Numbered from the stretch's first letter, positions 15,173 to 23,606 are shown. The stretch: DNA of 44,345 bases from Actinobacteria bacterium UBA5975 (GCA_002430075.1 DJBN01000083.1:1-44345), one strand, 5' to 3'. Translations and numbers: made by a program. The notes: a model not told the origin generated them from the letters alone.

Positions 15173-16360
15173 ATGCGCGTTACATCTCGCGTGGTTCTAC
15201 TGCTTGCCCTCTTTGCCTCACTTATAAGTTTTGTAAAATTTAACCACTGCGCCAATACTGGTTGGCAAGGCCCTGATCAATATATTCATGCCTGCTATTC
15301 AGATATCCCTGCACTCTATAGTGAAAGAGAGCTGGACAAAGGAGTTTGGGCTTATAGCAGCGGCAATAAATCAGTTGAGTATCCAGTGATTCAAGGCGCG
15401 GTGATGTGGTTAAGCGCCAAAGTAATTCCTGCCGGAGTTGCTAATTATTTCTACGGCAGCGCAATTCTTCTGGCACTTCTCTTTATCTTTATCGCCTTTA
15501 TAACTTTTAAGATCAGACCGGAATTTACTTACTTACTTCCGTTAGCCCCTGCCATGGTGGCATCGCTCTACATCAACTGGGATCTATGGGCGATTGCAAC
15601 GATGATGCTTGCGATTTACTGGTTTGATAAAAAAGCAGAATTTGCCAGCGCCGTGGCTCTTGGAATCGCAATCTCGACAAAATTTCTTCCCGTTTTTCTA
15701 TTAATCCCAATAGCCATTATTTTCTTCAGGCAAGAAAAAATAAGTAAGTTTTTTAAATACCTTGCAATTTCGATCGCAGTATTTCTAAGCATTAATCTTC
15801 CGGTAGCGCTGACCACGCCAGAAGGTTGGTGGCGCTTTTACTCAATGAACCTACATCGAGGTTCTGATTGGGGATCGATTTGGTACGCGCTCTCAAATTT
15901 TGGCATTGACTTAACTCATCAAAATTATTTGTCAGTTCTGACTTTACTTATAGGGCTTACTGCTCTCACAATTTATCTATTGCAATTGAGGGCCGTTCCT
16001 TCTCTTGCTCAGGCCGCCTTCCTTGTCATGGTGGTTGTGATGGCGGCAAGTAAGGTGTACTCACCTCAATATGTTCTCTGGCTAACTCCCCTTGCTCTGA
16101 TTGCGATGATAGATAAAGGCGAATTGAGGGCCTTCTGGTTCTGGCAGGGCGCAGAACTGATTTATCACATTGCGATTTGGCAGCATTTGGCGCTAATCAC
16201 GGGAGCGGCCTTTGGGTTGCCGGTGATTGCCTATTCGGGGGCTATTCTGCTTCGAATCGGCGCATCCATCCTCTTGGCGGTGCGGCTAGCTGCTCGCCAG
16301 CAGAGTTCGCGCGTATTTCCCAGCGAATTTCTCTTTTCTACAACCCAGAGTTACCCTTAA
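15173..16360 (+). CDS. Polytopic membrane glycosyltransferase, GT87/DUF2029-like
   Basis: 395 aa, mostly hydrophobic, with roughly 9-11 membrane segments. The N-terminal part after the first helix contains an acidic, aromatic extracellular loop (CYSDIPALYSERELDKG, then VEYPVIQG), the region where GT-C polyprenyl-phosphate-mannose-dependent transferases have catalytic acids. Synteny with M. tuberculosis Rv0051, a mannosyltransferase-like protein after ponA1, supports the call. It starts six bases after the PBP stop, so it is probably coupled to it. The sugar and acceptor are unknown. Confidence 0.75.
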   Translation: MRVTSRVVLLLALFASLISFVKFNHCANTGWQGPDQYIHACYSDIPALYSERELDKGVWAYSSGNKSVEYPVIQGAVMWLSAKVIPAGVANYFYGSAILLALLFIFIAFITFKIRPEFTYLLPLAPAMVASLYINWDLWAIATMMLAIYWFDKKAEFASAVALGIAISTKFLPVFLLIPIAIIFFRQEKISKFFKYLAISIAVFLSINLPVALTTPEGWWRFYSMNLHRGSDWGSIWYALSNFGIDLTHQNYLSVLTLLIGLTALTIYLLQLRAVPSLAQAAFLVMVVVMAASKVYSPQYVLWLTPLALIAMIDKGELRAFWFWQGAELIYHIAIWQHLALITGAAFGLPVIAYSGAILLRIGASILLAVRLAARQQSSRVFPSEFLFSTTQSYP

Positions 16361-16463
16361 CCTCCTCGTAAAGCGCCCCACCGGGATTATTTATGAGGAG
16401 TATTAACCCTCCTGTCACGGAAATGCCGTGGCCGTCTTAGTCCAAAGGAGGTCGGGTTAACGC
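16361..16463 (+). promoter_or_regulatory. Structured rpsF leader (possible S6:S18 autoregulatory element)
   Basis: The 103-base leader contains AGGAG/CTCCT and a hairpin CACGG-AAATG-CCGTG (16416-16430), then an almost ideal Shine-Dalgarno AAAGGAGGT (16444-16452) 11 bases before the rpsF ATG. Leaders of rpsF operons in many bacteria carry a CCG-containing motif bound by the S6:S18 complex. Here CCG triplets occur in and just after the hairpin, but I cannot confirm the consensus fold. Confidence 0.4.
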
Positions 16464-16748
16464 ATGCGTCACTATGAATTAATGGTCATCCTCGATCCAG
16501 AACTCGAAGAACGTACAGTCACACCATCACTTGAGACATATCTCAAGATCATCAAAGACAGCGGAGGCCGCGTCGACAAGCTCGATGTTTGGGGCAAGCG
16601 CCGTATGTCATTTGAAATCAATAAGAAGCCAGAAGGCATCTATGCAGTCGTAGATATGCACTGCGAGCCAGCGGCAATCAAAGAGTTAGATCGTCAGCTC
16701 AACCTGAACGAATCTGTTCTTCGCACAAAGGTTATGCGTCCAGAATAA
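16464..16748 (+). CDS. rpsF: 30S ribosomal protein S6
   Basis: Primary-binding protein of the 30S platform that pairs with S18; 94 aa, typical length. [16 protein letters not shown] at the N-terminus and [20 protein letters not shown] in the middle are characteristic. It is first of the rpsF-ssb-rpsR-rplI operon, preceded by a strong Shine-Dalgarno and a structured leader. The C-terminus is short, without the acidic tail of gammaproteobacterial S6. Confidence 0.97.
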   Translation: MRHYELMVILDPELEERTVTPSLETYLKIIKDSGGRVDKLDVWGKRRMSFEINKKPEGIYAVVDMHCEPAAIKELDRQLNLNESVLRTKVMRPE

Positions 16749-16807
16749 ACATTCATCAACAGGGTCGGCGGTTTCCGCTGGCGCTGTCGGAATGGACGAG
16801 TAATTTA

Positions 16808-16817
16808 TCCGTACGGA
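16808..16817. repeat. Perfect 10-base palindrome between rpsF and ssb
   Basis: TCCGTACGGA is self-complementary and lies in the 120-base rpsF-ssb gap, about 50 bases before ssb. The same gap has a small GCGG-TTT-CCGC hairpin further left. It could be an operator for ssb or part of an mRNA fold; no motif is recognised. Confidence 0.35.
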
Positions 16818-16868
16818 CTCCACCAGTAGAGATCCCCCAGAGTAGAAAACTAGAGAAGAGGAAATAAA

Positions 16869-17366
16869 ATGGCAGCAGGAGATACAACAATCACAATGAT
16901 CGGCAACCTCGTTGACGATCCAGAGCTACGTTTCACACCAAGCGGTGCAGCGGTAGCTAAATTTCGTGTTGCCTCAACACCTCGTTACCTAGATAAAGCT
17001 ACAAATGAATGGAAAGATGGCGAGAGCCTCTTCCTTCAATGTCAGATCTGGCGTCAAGCTGCAGAGAATGTTGCAGAGTCACTCACAAAGGGAATGCGCG
17101 TCATTCTCTCCGGCCGACTTAAGCAACGTTCGTACGAAACAAAAGAAGGCGAAAAGCGCACAGTCTTTGAGGTAGAAGTTGACGAAGTAGGTCCATCACT
17201 TCGAAACGCCACAGCTAAGGTCACACGCACACAGCGTGCAGCCGGAAGCGGTGGAGCTGCAGCACCAGCTGCGGTTACTTTCAACGACGACCCATGGGCT
17301 GCAGCGACAACGTCACCAGCCGGCGGTGGATGGGGAACATCTACTACCGACGAACCTCCATTTTAA
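16869..17366 (+). CDS. ssb: Single-stranded DNA-binding protein
   Basis: 165 aa: OB fold in residues 1-115 ([27 protein letters not shown], then [37 protein letters not shown]), a short Ala/Gly-rich linker, and the acidic C-terminal tip DEPPF that recruits replication and repair partners. It is the canonical SSB between rpsF and rpsR. AGAAGAGGAA lies just upstream of ATG 16869. The linker is shorter than in most actinobacterial SSBs, in keeping with a compact genome. Confidence 0.97.
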   Translation: MAAGDTTITMIGNLVDDPELRFTPSGAAVAKFRVASTPRYLDKATNEWKDGESLFLQCQIWRQAAENVAESLTKGMRVILSGRLKQRSYETKEGEKRTVFEVEVDEVGPSLRNATAKVTRTQRAAGSGGAAAPAAVTFNDDPWAAATTSPAGGGWGTSTTDEPPF

Positions 17367-17393
17367 AAGTTAGATAACAACCGACAATCCATT

Positions 17394-17426
17394 CCTTCGC
17401 TACTAGCTCAACAGTTAATGCGAAGG
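17394..17426 (+). other. mRNA hairpin between ssb and rpsR
   Basis: CCTTCGC (17394-17400) and GCGAAGG (17420-17426) form a perfect 7-bp stem around a 19-base loop. There is no T tract. It may be a processing or stability element that sets different ssb and ribosomal-protein levels within the operon. Confidence 0.4.
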
Positions 17427-17448
17427 GCACCCGAAAAGGAGCACCACA

Positions 17449-17736
17449 ATGGGAGCAAGAAATAACCGGGCTCTACGCGAGCCAAAGAACAAGGGCGCGA
17501 AAGCTGCTGCCCTTAATAAGAAGTTCAAGAAGAAGCCATGCAGCTTCTGTCGCGACAAGGTCACATATATCGATTACAAAGATATTGCCACTCTTCGCAA
17601 ATACATCTCTGATCGCGGCAAAATCCGCGCTCGCCGAGTGACAGGTGCATGCACAAGACATCAGCGCGCAGTAGCAACAGCTGTTAAAAACAGCCGTGAA
17701 GTTGCTCTTCTGCCTTACACATCTTCAGCACGATAA
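17449..17736 (+). CDS. rpsR: 30S ribosomal protein S18 (zinc-ribbon type)
   Basis: 95 aa with the S18 core [49 protein letters not shown]. It keeps cysteines CSFC near residue 28 and C/H in GACTRHQ, so it is the zinc-binding (C+) form rather than the zinc-free paralogue that many actinobacteria also encode. Its N-terminus is longer and more basic than in E. coli. AAGGAG lies eight bases before ATG 17449. It is operonic with rpsF, ssb and rplI. Confidence 0.97.
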   Translation: MGARNNRALREPKNKGAKAAALNKKFKKKPCSFCRDKVTYIDYKDIATLRKYISDRGKIRARRVTGACTRHQRAVATAVKNSREVALLPYTSSAR

Positions 17737-17749
17737 GGAGGCCTGAACT

Positions 17750-18196
17750 ATGAAACTCATTCTTACTCGTGAAGTAAATAAAGTCGGTAACGCCGGCGAT
17801 GTTGTCACCGTTAAAGATGGCTACGCACGCAACTTCTTGTTGCCACGTGGCGTTGCGATTGCTTGGTCACTTGGTGGCGAGAAGCAGATCGAAGGAATCC
17901 GTCGCGCGCGTGCTGCACGCGAAGTCCGCGATCTCGATCACGCTAAAGAGCTCAAGGTAACTCTTGAAAAAGCGTCAGTATCTGTCAAGGTTAAGACCGG
18001 TACCGCTGGTCGCCTCTTCGGTTCTGTCACAGATAAGGACATCGCAGCTGCAATTAAGACAGCTACAGGTGTTGATATCGATCGCCATAACCTCAAGACT
18101 TCAGGACATATCAAGAAGACAGGCTCACACACTGTAAAGGTTTCTCTTGCACACAATATTGTGGCAACAGTAACCCTCACAGTTGTTTCTGCTTAA
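17750..18196 (+). CDS. rplI: 50S ribosomal protein L9
   Basis: 148 aa, normal length. The N-terminal domain MKLILTREVNKVGNAGDVVTVKDGYARNFLLPRGVA, a long connecting helix, and a C-terminal domain with GRLFGSVTDKDIAAAIK are all canonical. GGAGG lies upstream of ATG 17750 in the 13-base gap after rpsR. A strong intrinsic terminator at 18206-18253 ends the operon, separating it from dnaB. Confidence 0.97.
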   Translation: MKLILTREVNKVGNAGDVVTVKDGYARNFLLPRGVAIAWSLGGEKQIEGIRRARAAREVRDLDHAKELKVTLEKASVSVKVKTGTAGRLFGSVTDKDIAAAIKTATGVDIDRHNLKTSGHIKKTGSHTVKVSLAHNIVATVTLTVVSA

Positions 18197-18205
18197 TAAC
18201 TCTTC

Positions 18206-18253
18206 AAATAAGTAAAGACCCGTCTCTTCACCGCGGCGGGTCTTTACTTATTT
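18206..18253. terminator. Strong, probably bidirectional terminator after rplI
   Basis: Left arm 18206-18222 and right arm 18237-18253 are perfect 17-base complements (core AGTAAAGACCCG / CGGGTCTTTACT) with a 14-base loop. The outer parts of the arms are A/T-rich, so the structure reads as a terminator on either strand. Confidence 0.85.
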
Positions 18254-18305
18254 CTCTTCGTTGACAGGGTCCAGATATCAGAATGTGAGAAGTTGATATT
18301 TACTT

Positions 18306-18455
18306 TCATCCACAAGGGTGTGCACTCGCAGGTGGCAGATGACCTGCACCTTTAATGAGTGGTGGCAGTAAAGGCGGAGTTACCCACAATTCATCAACAC
18401 CTTTCCACACAGGAAAAAGGCCTTATCCACCGAGTTATGCACAGCTTTATCCCCA
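18306..18455 (+). promoter_or_regulatory. Cluster of DnaA-box-like 9-mers
   Basis: Compared with TTATNCACA on the plus strand: 18306 TCATCCACA (one mismatch), 18380 TTACCCACA (one), 18401 CTTTCCACA (two), 18423 TTATCCACC (one), 18435 TTATGCACA (perfect), 18447 TTATCCCCA (one). All have the same orientation, and the last three are exactly 12 bases apart. Such density is expected for oriC or for a DnaA-titrating or DnaA-regulated promoter region. Confidence 0.55.
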
Positions 18456-18506
18456 CTACTTTCCGCTGCTCCTCGCTTACTGAGCGTGGGAGACATACCT
18501 TTCACC

Positions 18507-18573
18507 CGTTGAAGCCACGCACGCGCTCTTCTTAAGAGGGTTCGAGGCTATCCGGGCCACGCTGACTTCAACG
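18507..18573 (+). ncRNA. Candidate structured 5' leader of dnaB
   Basis: CGTTGAAG (18507-18514) pairs perfectly with CTTCAACG (18566-18573), enclosing a hairpin CTCTT-CTT-AAGAG (18526-18538) and a further GGC/GCC pairing, a plausible multi-branched fold 55 bases before dnaB. It does not fold as a tRNA despite a GTTCGAG in the interior. No known family is recognised. Confidence 0.35.
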
Positions 18574-18628
18574 TAAATTTCGTGGAAATCTACTGGCGAT
18601 GTCAGTGGTCTAGAGGAAGGTATCTCGC

Positions 18629-20089
18629 ATGAGTATTGCAGAACTACCTAATAACTCTCGAGGCGCTGCCACATTTAACTCTATTGGCGCAGATTTCGAA
18701 CGTACTCCACCACAAGATCTCCAAGCAGAACAATCTGTTCTCGGTGGAATGTTGTTATCGAAAGATGCAATCGCCGATGTGGTCGAAGTTCTACGCGAAC
18801 GCGATTTCTATCGCCCCGCACATGAACTTATCTACGATGTGATTCTTGATCTCTACGGACGCGGTGAACCAGCCGATGCTGTCACAGTCGCGGCCGAGCT
18901 CACAAAGCGCGGAGAAATCGCGCGCGCCGGCGGCGCTCCTTATCTACACACTTTAATTTCTTCAGTACCAACTGCTGCAAATGCTGGCTACTACGCAAAG
19001 ATTGTTCTTGAACATGCAATTATGCGACGCCTAGTTGAAGCGGGAACAAAGATTGTTCAACTTGGTTATGACCAAAATGGAGAAGTTGATGATGCAGTAG
19101 ATGCAGCGCAAGCTGAAGTCTATGCAGTTACCGAACGTCGTTCATCAGAAGATTATGTACAGCTGAGCACACTGCTTCCAGCAGCTCTCGATGAGATCGA
19201 AGCAATCTCAAAAGGAATTGGAATCGAGGGAGTTAAATCTGGGTTCCGCGATCTCGATGCTCTCACACATGGTTTCCATCCAGGGAATATGGTTATTATC
19301 GCCGCACGTCCTGCAGTTGGTAAGTCAACGCTCGGCCTTGATATTGCACGCCATGCATCTATCCATGAAAATCAAGCATCGGTGATCTTTTCTCTCGAAA
19401 TGTCGAAGTCTGAAATCACAATGCGTATGTTGTCTGCTGAAGCACGCGTTGGGCTTAATAACATTCGCTCTGGTCAGCTCAGTGATGAGGAGTGGGCGAA
19501 ACTTGCAAGACGTATGGGCGAAATCTCCGATGCTCCACTATTTATCGACGACTCCCCCAACCTTTCCATGATGGAGATCCGCGCAAAGGCGCGTCGCTTA
19601 AAGCAGCGCCATGACCTTAAACTCGTTGTTATTGACTACTTACAGCTGATGTCATCAGGTAAGAAAGTTGAAAATCGGCAGCAAGAAGTCTCCGAATTTT
19701 CTCGCCACCTTAAGTTGATGGCAAAAGAGCTTAACGTGCCAGTTATTGCAATCTCACAGCTCAACCGTTCTCCCGAACAACGTTCAGATAAGAAGCCAAT
19801 GCTCTCGGACCTTCGTGAATCTGGTTCGATTGAACAAGATGCAGACCTTGTAATCCTCTTGCACCGCGATGATATGTACGATTCACAGAACCGATCTGGT
19901 GAAGCCGATTTCATCGTTGCTAAGCACCGTAACGGACCGACTCGCACCATTACAGTCTCAGCTCAACTTCACTTTGCCCGCTTCTTCGATATGGCGCCTA
20001 ATGTTGGCTCTGGCCGCGACTTCACCCAATCTTCTGCACCAACAAATACTCAACCATCTTCTCCTGGCGATGGCGGTTGGAACGAGTAG
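18629..20089 (+). CDS. dnaB: Replicative DNA helicase DnaB
   Basis: Hexameric 5'-3' helicase of the replisome, 486 aa. The N-terminal DnaB domain (about 25-130, PPQDLQAEQSVLGGMLL) is followed by a RecA-like domain with Walker A ARPAVGKST (226-234), FSLEMSKSE, Walker B LVVIDYLQLM, and DLRESGSIEQDAD plus RNGPTRTITV near the end. It is uninterrupted: the intein of M. tuberculosis DnaB is absent. ATG 18629 follows AGGAAGG. It lies 8 bases from the convergent DMT transporter gene with no visible terminator between. Confidence 0.97.
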   Translation: MSIAELPNNSRGAATFNSIGADFERTPPQDLQAEQSVLGGMLLSKDAIADVVEVLRERDFYRPAHELIYDVILDLYGRGEPADAVTVAAELTKRGEIARAGGAPYLHTLISSVPTAANAGYYAKIVLEHAIMRRLVEAGTKIVQLGYDQNGEVDDAVDAAQAEVYAVTERRSSEDYVQLSTLLPAALDEIEAISKGIGIEGVKSGFRDLDALTHGFHPGNMVIIAARPAVGKSTLGLDIARHASIHENQASVIFSLEMSKSEITMRMLSAEARVGLNNIRSGQLSDEEWAKLARRMGEISDAPLFIDDSPNLSMMEIRAKARRLKQRHDLKLVVIDYLQLMSSGKKVENRQQEVSEFSRHLKLMAKELNVPVIAISQLNRSPEQRSDKKPMLSDLRESGSIEQDADLVILLHRDDMYDSQNRSGEADFIVAKHRNGPTRTITVSAQLHFARFFDMAPNVGSGRDFTQSSAPTNTQPSSPGDGGWNE

Positions 20090-20097
20090 CTCTTCTT

Positions 20098-21027
20098 TTA
20101 CTTCTTTTCTGGTTTAACTGTCTTTGCGCGATCGGCGAGATAGATTCCAACTAAAACAATTGCGGCGCCAATCAACTGAATAAAGTTCCAACTCTGAGCA
20201 AACCAAATCCATGCAAATGCTCCAGCCATGACTGGCTCGAGCATTCCTATGACGCTACTGGTGGAAGCGGTAAGAACACGCATTCCAGTCAGTACCAGCA
20301 TGTAAGGCACGACTGTTCCGAAGATTGCAGCTATACCAATTAATACCCAACCAGGAAGCATCGTTCCTGCCACGATTCCACCAAGATCCATCTCTTCAGA
20401 GAAGACTTCAAAAGGAAATGACCACGGCGGAAGAATCACGAGCCAAAAGATTGAAGCGAAACCCATTCCAAAGATCAGAGTCGCAATCGGTTCACGGTTC
20501 TTACCAATGCGCTCGCTCATTAAGAAATAGGCGGCGAGTGCAAAGGCACAGAGAACTGCGGCTGTAATTCCAATGAGATCAAACTTAAAACCTTCCCACA
20601 CTTGTGAGATAAGAATTAAACCAATAAACGATAGCAAGACCGCAAACCACATCTCATAGGCGACAAAACCCTTGCGCACCACCTTGATCCATAGCGCAAT
20701 CCAGATAGGGGCGGTAAATTCAATAATAAGGACAAGGCCAAGAGGGACGCCTCGTTGGATTCCAAGTAGGTAGCCAAAGTTAACGAAGGCAAAACCAACA
20801 ACGCCATATGTGGCAAGGCCGCGCAATTCAGAGAGCTTAAATTTAATTATTTCTGGGCGAGTAAGTAGAACATAGCTTCCAAGAATTAAGACTGCAGAGA
20901 CAGATCGAACTTCAGCTAAGCGAAATGCGGGAAGGTGTTTGAGGATGACCGTTACGACGAGTCCACTCATCGAGAAGAATAAAGCCCCCAAGGCAAGCAG
21001 GAATTCTCCGCGATGTTTGGTGAGCAT
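20098..21027 (-). CDS. EamA-family DMT transporter
   Basis: 309 aa with ten hydrophobic helices arranged as two EamA repeats (about 5-140 and 150-295), the drug/metabolite transporter fold. GVVGFAFVNFGYLLGIQRGVPLGLVLIIEFTAPIWIALW and the matching second-half SSVIGMLEPVMAGAFAWIW are typical. Substrates of this branch (amino acids, purines or other metabolites) cannot be assigned. A TACACT box six bases before ATG 21027, with no Shine-Dalgarno, indicates a leaderless mRNA. The gene is 24 bases downstream of the acyl-CoA dehydrogenase on the same strand. Confidence 0.85.
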   Translation of the reverse strand: MLTKHRGEFLLALGALFFSMSGLVVTVILKHLPAFRLAEVRSVSAVLILGSYVLLTRPEIIKFKLSELRGLATYGVVGFAFVNFGYLLGIQRGVPLGLVLIIEFTAPIWIALWIKVVRKGFVAYEMWFAVLLSFIGLILISQVWEGFKFDLIGITAAVLCAFALAAYFLMSERIGKNREPIATLIFGMGFASIFWLVILPPWSFPFEVFSEEMDLGGIVAGTMLPGWVLIGIAAIFGTVVPYMLVLTGMRVLTASTSSVIGMLEPVMAGAFAWIWFAQSWNFIQLIGAAIVLVGIYLADRAKTVKPEKK

Positions 21028-21033
21028 CTGCGG

Positions 21034-21039
21034 AGTGTA
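21034..21039 (-). promoter_or_regulatory. Leaderless -10 element for the DMT transporter
   Basis: Minus-strand TACACT followed by CCGCAG and the ATG at 21027. It overlaps the gap to the upstream acyl-CoA dehydrogenase. Confidence 0.45.
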
Positions 21040-21051
21040 ACTGAGGCGAAG

Positions 21052-22878
21052 TTAGAAAGCCGACTCCGGAATCTCCATAATTGCTGAGTCTGCTGCTTCA
21101 ACTATTTGGCGATCTGCTGTGATGTGCGGCAGAACTGTTGAAACGAAGAACTTTGCTGAAGCAATCTTGCCTGTAAAGAAGTCGGTATCTTTGCCAGCCC
21201 CAACAGCCAACTTTTCGGCTGCAATATCTGCTTGGCGAAGAAGAAGCCACGTGATGATGACATCACCAACTACCATAAGAGCGCGGGATGTACTTAAGCC
21301 AACCTTATAAATTTCTTCAGGCTTCTCTTGAGAGGCCATGGCATGTCCGACTAGAACCCCGATGATTCCATTGAGATCACCCAAGGCCTTAAGGAGAGCT
21401 TCTTTCTCTTCCTTATGGACACCGCCACTTTCGGCAAATGCTTGAATCTCTTTTCCAAGAAGTCCAAGAGAACGCCCACCATCTTTGACGACTTTGCGGA
21501 AGAAGAAATCTAGACCTTGAATTGCAGTTGTTCCCTCGTACAAGGTATCGATCTTTGCATCTCGTACATACTGTTCTAGTGGCCAGTCTCTTGTAAATCC
21601 AGCACCACCAAAAGTTTGTAGAGATTCGGTACCAAGTAGTGTCCATGATTTTTCAGAACCGAAGCCTTTAACGACAGGAAGAAGTAAGTCATTGAGCTTC
21701 TCCATAGTTTCAAACTTCTCACTATCACCAGCCGCACGTGCAAGCTCGATTTCATCTTGGATCGAAGCCGTGTAGAGAAGTAGTGCGCGCATACCTTCGG
21801 AGTAAGCCTTCTGCACCATCAATGAACGGCGGACATCGGGGTGCTTAATAATGGTGACACGTGGGCTGGCCTTATCGTTCATAACCTTCATGTCGCCACC
21901 CTGCACACGTGTCTTGGCGTAAGAAAGTGCTTGCTGGTAACCGGCCGAGAGCGTGGCAATCGCCTTGGTGCCGACCATCATGCGTGCAAATTCAATAATC
22001 TTAAACATCTGTGCGATACCTTGATGAACATCACCGAGTAGATACCCTACAGCGGGTTCTTTTTCACCAAGATTTACTTCGCAGGTAGCAGAAACATTGA
22101 GACCCATTTTATCTTCGAGGCCCGTGACATAAACACCATTACGCTTTCCAAGATCTCCTGTTTCAAGATCGAACATAAATTTTGGAACCAAGAAGAGTGA
22201 AAGCCCTTTTGTTCCTGGTCCGCCGCCTTCGCGACGGGCAAGTACAAAGTGCATTACATTGTCATAGAAGTCTGCATCACCTGAAGTGATGTATCGCTTA
22301 TTTCCTGTGATGTGCCAAGTGCCATCTGTTTGTTGAACAGCCTTAGTGCGACCTGCACCTACATCCGAACCAGCATCTGGTTCTGTAAGTTGCATAGTTG
22401 CACCCCAGTGACGTTCCACCATGTGCTTTGCCATCTGCTTCTGATCTTCTGTGCCTAATACATGCGCAACTTGAGCAAATGCATAACCCGATGCATAGAT
22501 ATGAATTGCGGGATTAGAACCGAGAACCATTTCAGCAATCGCCCAACGAATTGATGCAGGAACTTTTGTTCCACCTAGTTCTACAGGTGCATCAAGGCGC
22601 CACCATTCTCCATCGATGTAGGCTTTGTAGGACTTTTTGAAACTCTCGGGCAGAGTCACATCCCCAGTTTCTCGATTGAGCACAGCTCCGATGCGATCGC
22701 CTTCAACGAAAGATGCGGCGAGATCATTTTCAGTAAGTCGCTTCATCTCTTCGAGCATCCCCATCGCGGTATCGCGATCGAGTTCAGAGAAGATAGAAGT
22801 TCCTAAAACCTTTTCCCTCCCAAGAAGGTCGAAGAGGCAGAATTCAATGTCGCGTAGATTGGCTGTGTAATGGCTCAT
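21052..22878 (-). CDS. Acyl-CoA dehydrogenase, FadE5-like
   Basis: 608-aa flavoprotein that would oxidise an acyl-CoA to the enoyl-CoA and pass electrons to ETF. The long form, with N-terminal extension (DIEFCLFDLL) and extra C-terminal helical domain, matches the FadE5 type (M. tuberculosis Rv0244c is nearly the same length). Visible landmarks: MQLTEPDAGSDVG (flavin/substrate loop), WHITGNKRYITSGD, and IDTLYEGTTAIQGLDFFFRKV, whose Glu is at the usual catalytic-base position. An EtfD-like oxidoreductase, the expected electron exit, is encoded at 33471-35510. Chain-length preference cannot be inferred. Confidence 0.93.
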   Translation of the reverse strand: MSHYTANLRDIEFCLFDLLGREKVLGTSIFSELDRDTAMGMLEEMKRLTENDLAASFVEGDRIGAVLNRETGDVTLPESFKKSYKAYIDGEWWRLDAPVELGGTKVPASIRWAIAEMVLGSNPAIHIYASGYAFAQVAHVLGTEDQKQMAKHMVERHWGATMQLTEPDAGSDVGAGRTKAVQQTDGTWHITGNKRYITSGDADFYDNVMHFVLARREGGGPGTKGLSLFLVPKFMFDLETGDLGKRNGVYVTGLEDKMGLNVSATCEVNLGEKEPAVGYLLGDVHQGIAQMFKIIEFARMMVGTKAIATLSAGYQQALSYAKTRVQGGDMKVMNDKASPRVTIIKHPDVRRSLMVQKAYSEGMRALLLYTASIQDEIELARAAGDSEKFETMEKLNDLLLPVVKGFGSEKSWTLLGTESLQTFGGAGFTRDWPLEQYVRDAKIDTLYEGTTAIQGLDFFFRKVVKDGGRSLGLLGKEIQAFAESGGVHKEEKEALLKALGDLNGIIGVLVGHAMASQEKPEEIYKVGLSTSRALMVVGDVIITWLLLRQADIAAEKLAVGAGKDTDFFTGKIASAKFFVSTVLPHITADRQIVEAADSAIMEIPESAF

Positions 22879-22945
22879 GGGCTAATGGTGCTACTCGCCA
22901 GTAACTTACGCAAGCGAGACAAGCCCATTTTGGCGGAAGGAAAGG

Positions 22946-22951
22946 TAGGCT
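22946..22951 (+). promoter_or_regulatory. Leaderless -10 element for dcd
   Basis: TAGGCT, six bases before the GTG at 22958. The same hexamer serves the NUDIX and PP2C genes in this window. Confidence 0.5.
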
Positions 22952-22957
22952 CACGCC

Positions 22958-23536
22958 GTGCTTCTCAGTGACCGCGATATCCGGGCCGAAATCAACGCTG
23001 GCCGCGTTGAGGTCGAGCCATTTGAAGAGGCGATGATCCAGCCATCATCGGTTGACGTCCGACTTGATAAGTTTTTTCGAGTTTTTGAAAACCATAAGTA
23101 CTCCGTCATCGATCCATCTATCGAACAAGCCGAGCTCACGCGTGAAGTTGTCGCCGAAGATGGAGAGGCCTTCATTCTCCACCCGGGCGAATTCGTTCTT
23201 GCAAGCACCTATGAAGTAATCACACTCCCCGATGACATCGCAGGCCGCCTTGAAGGAAAATCTTCTCTAGGCCGCCTTGGGTTACTCACGCATTCAACGG
23301 CAGGATTTATTGATCCAGGCTTCTCTGGCCACATCACGCTCGAACTTTCTAATGTTGCAAACCTGCCCGTGAAGTTATTCCCAGGCATGAAAATCGGTCA
23401 GCTCTGTCTGATTAAACTCTCGTCCCCTGCTGAACACCCATACGGTTCAGCAATCTACGCATCTCGTTACCAAGGACAGCGCGGTCCTACCCCGAGCCGT
23501 TCCTTTATGAATTTCCACCGAAGTAAAATCAAATAA
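22958..23536 (+). CDS. dcd: dCTP deaminase (likely bifunctional dCTP deaminase/dUTPase)
   Basis: 192 aa, trimeric dUTPase-like fold. [12 protein letters not shown] at the N-terminus, [10 protein letters not shown], the signature [27 protein letters not shown] (active-site Ser/Arg and Glu) and [22 protein letters not shown] at the C-terminus are conserved. Actinobacterial members such as M. tuberculosis Rv0321 convert dCTP directly to dUMP, supplying thymidylate synthesis; the same is expected here. The start is GTG 22958, with TAGGCT six bases upstream. A stable hairpin follows the gene. Confidence 0.95.
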   Translation: MLLSDRDIRAEINAGRVEVEPFEEAMIQPSSVDVRLDKFFRVFENHKYSVIDPSIEQAELTREVVAEDGEAFILHPGEFVLASTYEVITLPDDIAGRLEGKSSLGRLGLLTHSTAGFIDPGFSGHITLELSNVANLPVKLFPGMKIGQLCLIKLSSPAEHPYGSAIYASRYQGQRGPTPSRSFMNFHRSKIK

Positions 23537-23573
23537 CCCCAGGTGGCTTCGAAGAGCTAGCCTTCATCTGGGG
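23537..23573 (+). terminator. Stable hairpin after dcd
   Basis: CCCCAGGTG (23537-23545) pairs with CATCTGGGG (23565-23573) in nine pairs with one G-U; a further GCT/AGC extends the stem. It starts immediately after the dcd stop. It lacks a T tract, so it may be a weak terminator or an mRNA 3'-end stabiliser before lemA. Confidence 0.5.
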
Positions 23574-23606
23574 AATAAGTACCTGAGATAAGGGGTTTAA
23601 GTAATT

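Larger units (their letters stand above)
18254..18628 (+). promoter_or_regulatory. Regulatory gap upstream of dnaB with DnaA-box-like cluster
   Basis: This 375-base gene-free stretch holds a TTGACA (18261-18266) without a clear -10, an inverted repeat GCAGGT-N8-ACCTGC, six DnaA-box-like 9-mers between 18306 and 18455, and a structured segment at 18507-18573 just before the dnaB Shine-Dalgarno (AGGAAGG). No protein-coding frame is convincing here. Confidence 0.5.

Noticed and set aside
16749..16868. Riboswitch or small gene between rpsF and ssb
   Set aside because: Only short palindromes are visible; no known aptamer core or start/stop pair with a convincing ribosome-binding site was found.
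18507..18573. tRNA gene in the dnaB leader because of GTTCGAG
   Set aside because: No matching T stem, anticodon arm or acceptor stem can be formed around it.
18254..18628. Confident call of this gap as oriC
   Set aside because: dnaA and dnaN are not in the window, there is no obvious AT-rich unwinding stretch, and gene orientation does not switch here; only the box cluster is reported.
18629..20089. Intein in DnaB (and in GyrA at 29515-32028)
   Set aside because: Inteins occur in these genes in some mycobacteria, but both reading frames here are of normal length with contiguous motifs.
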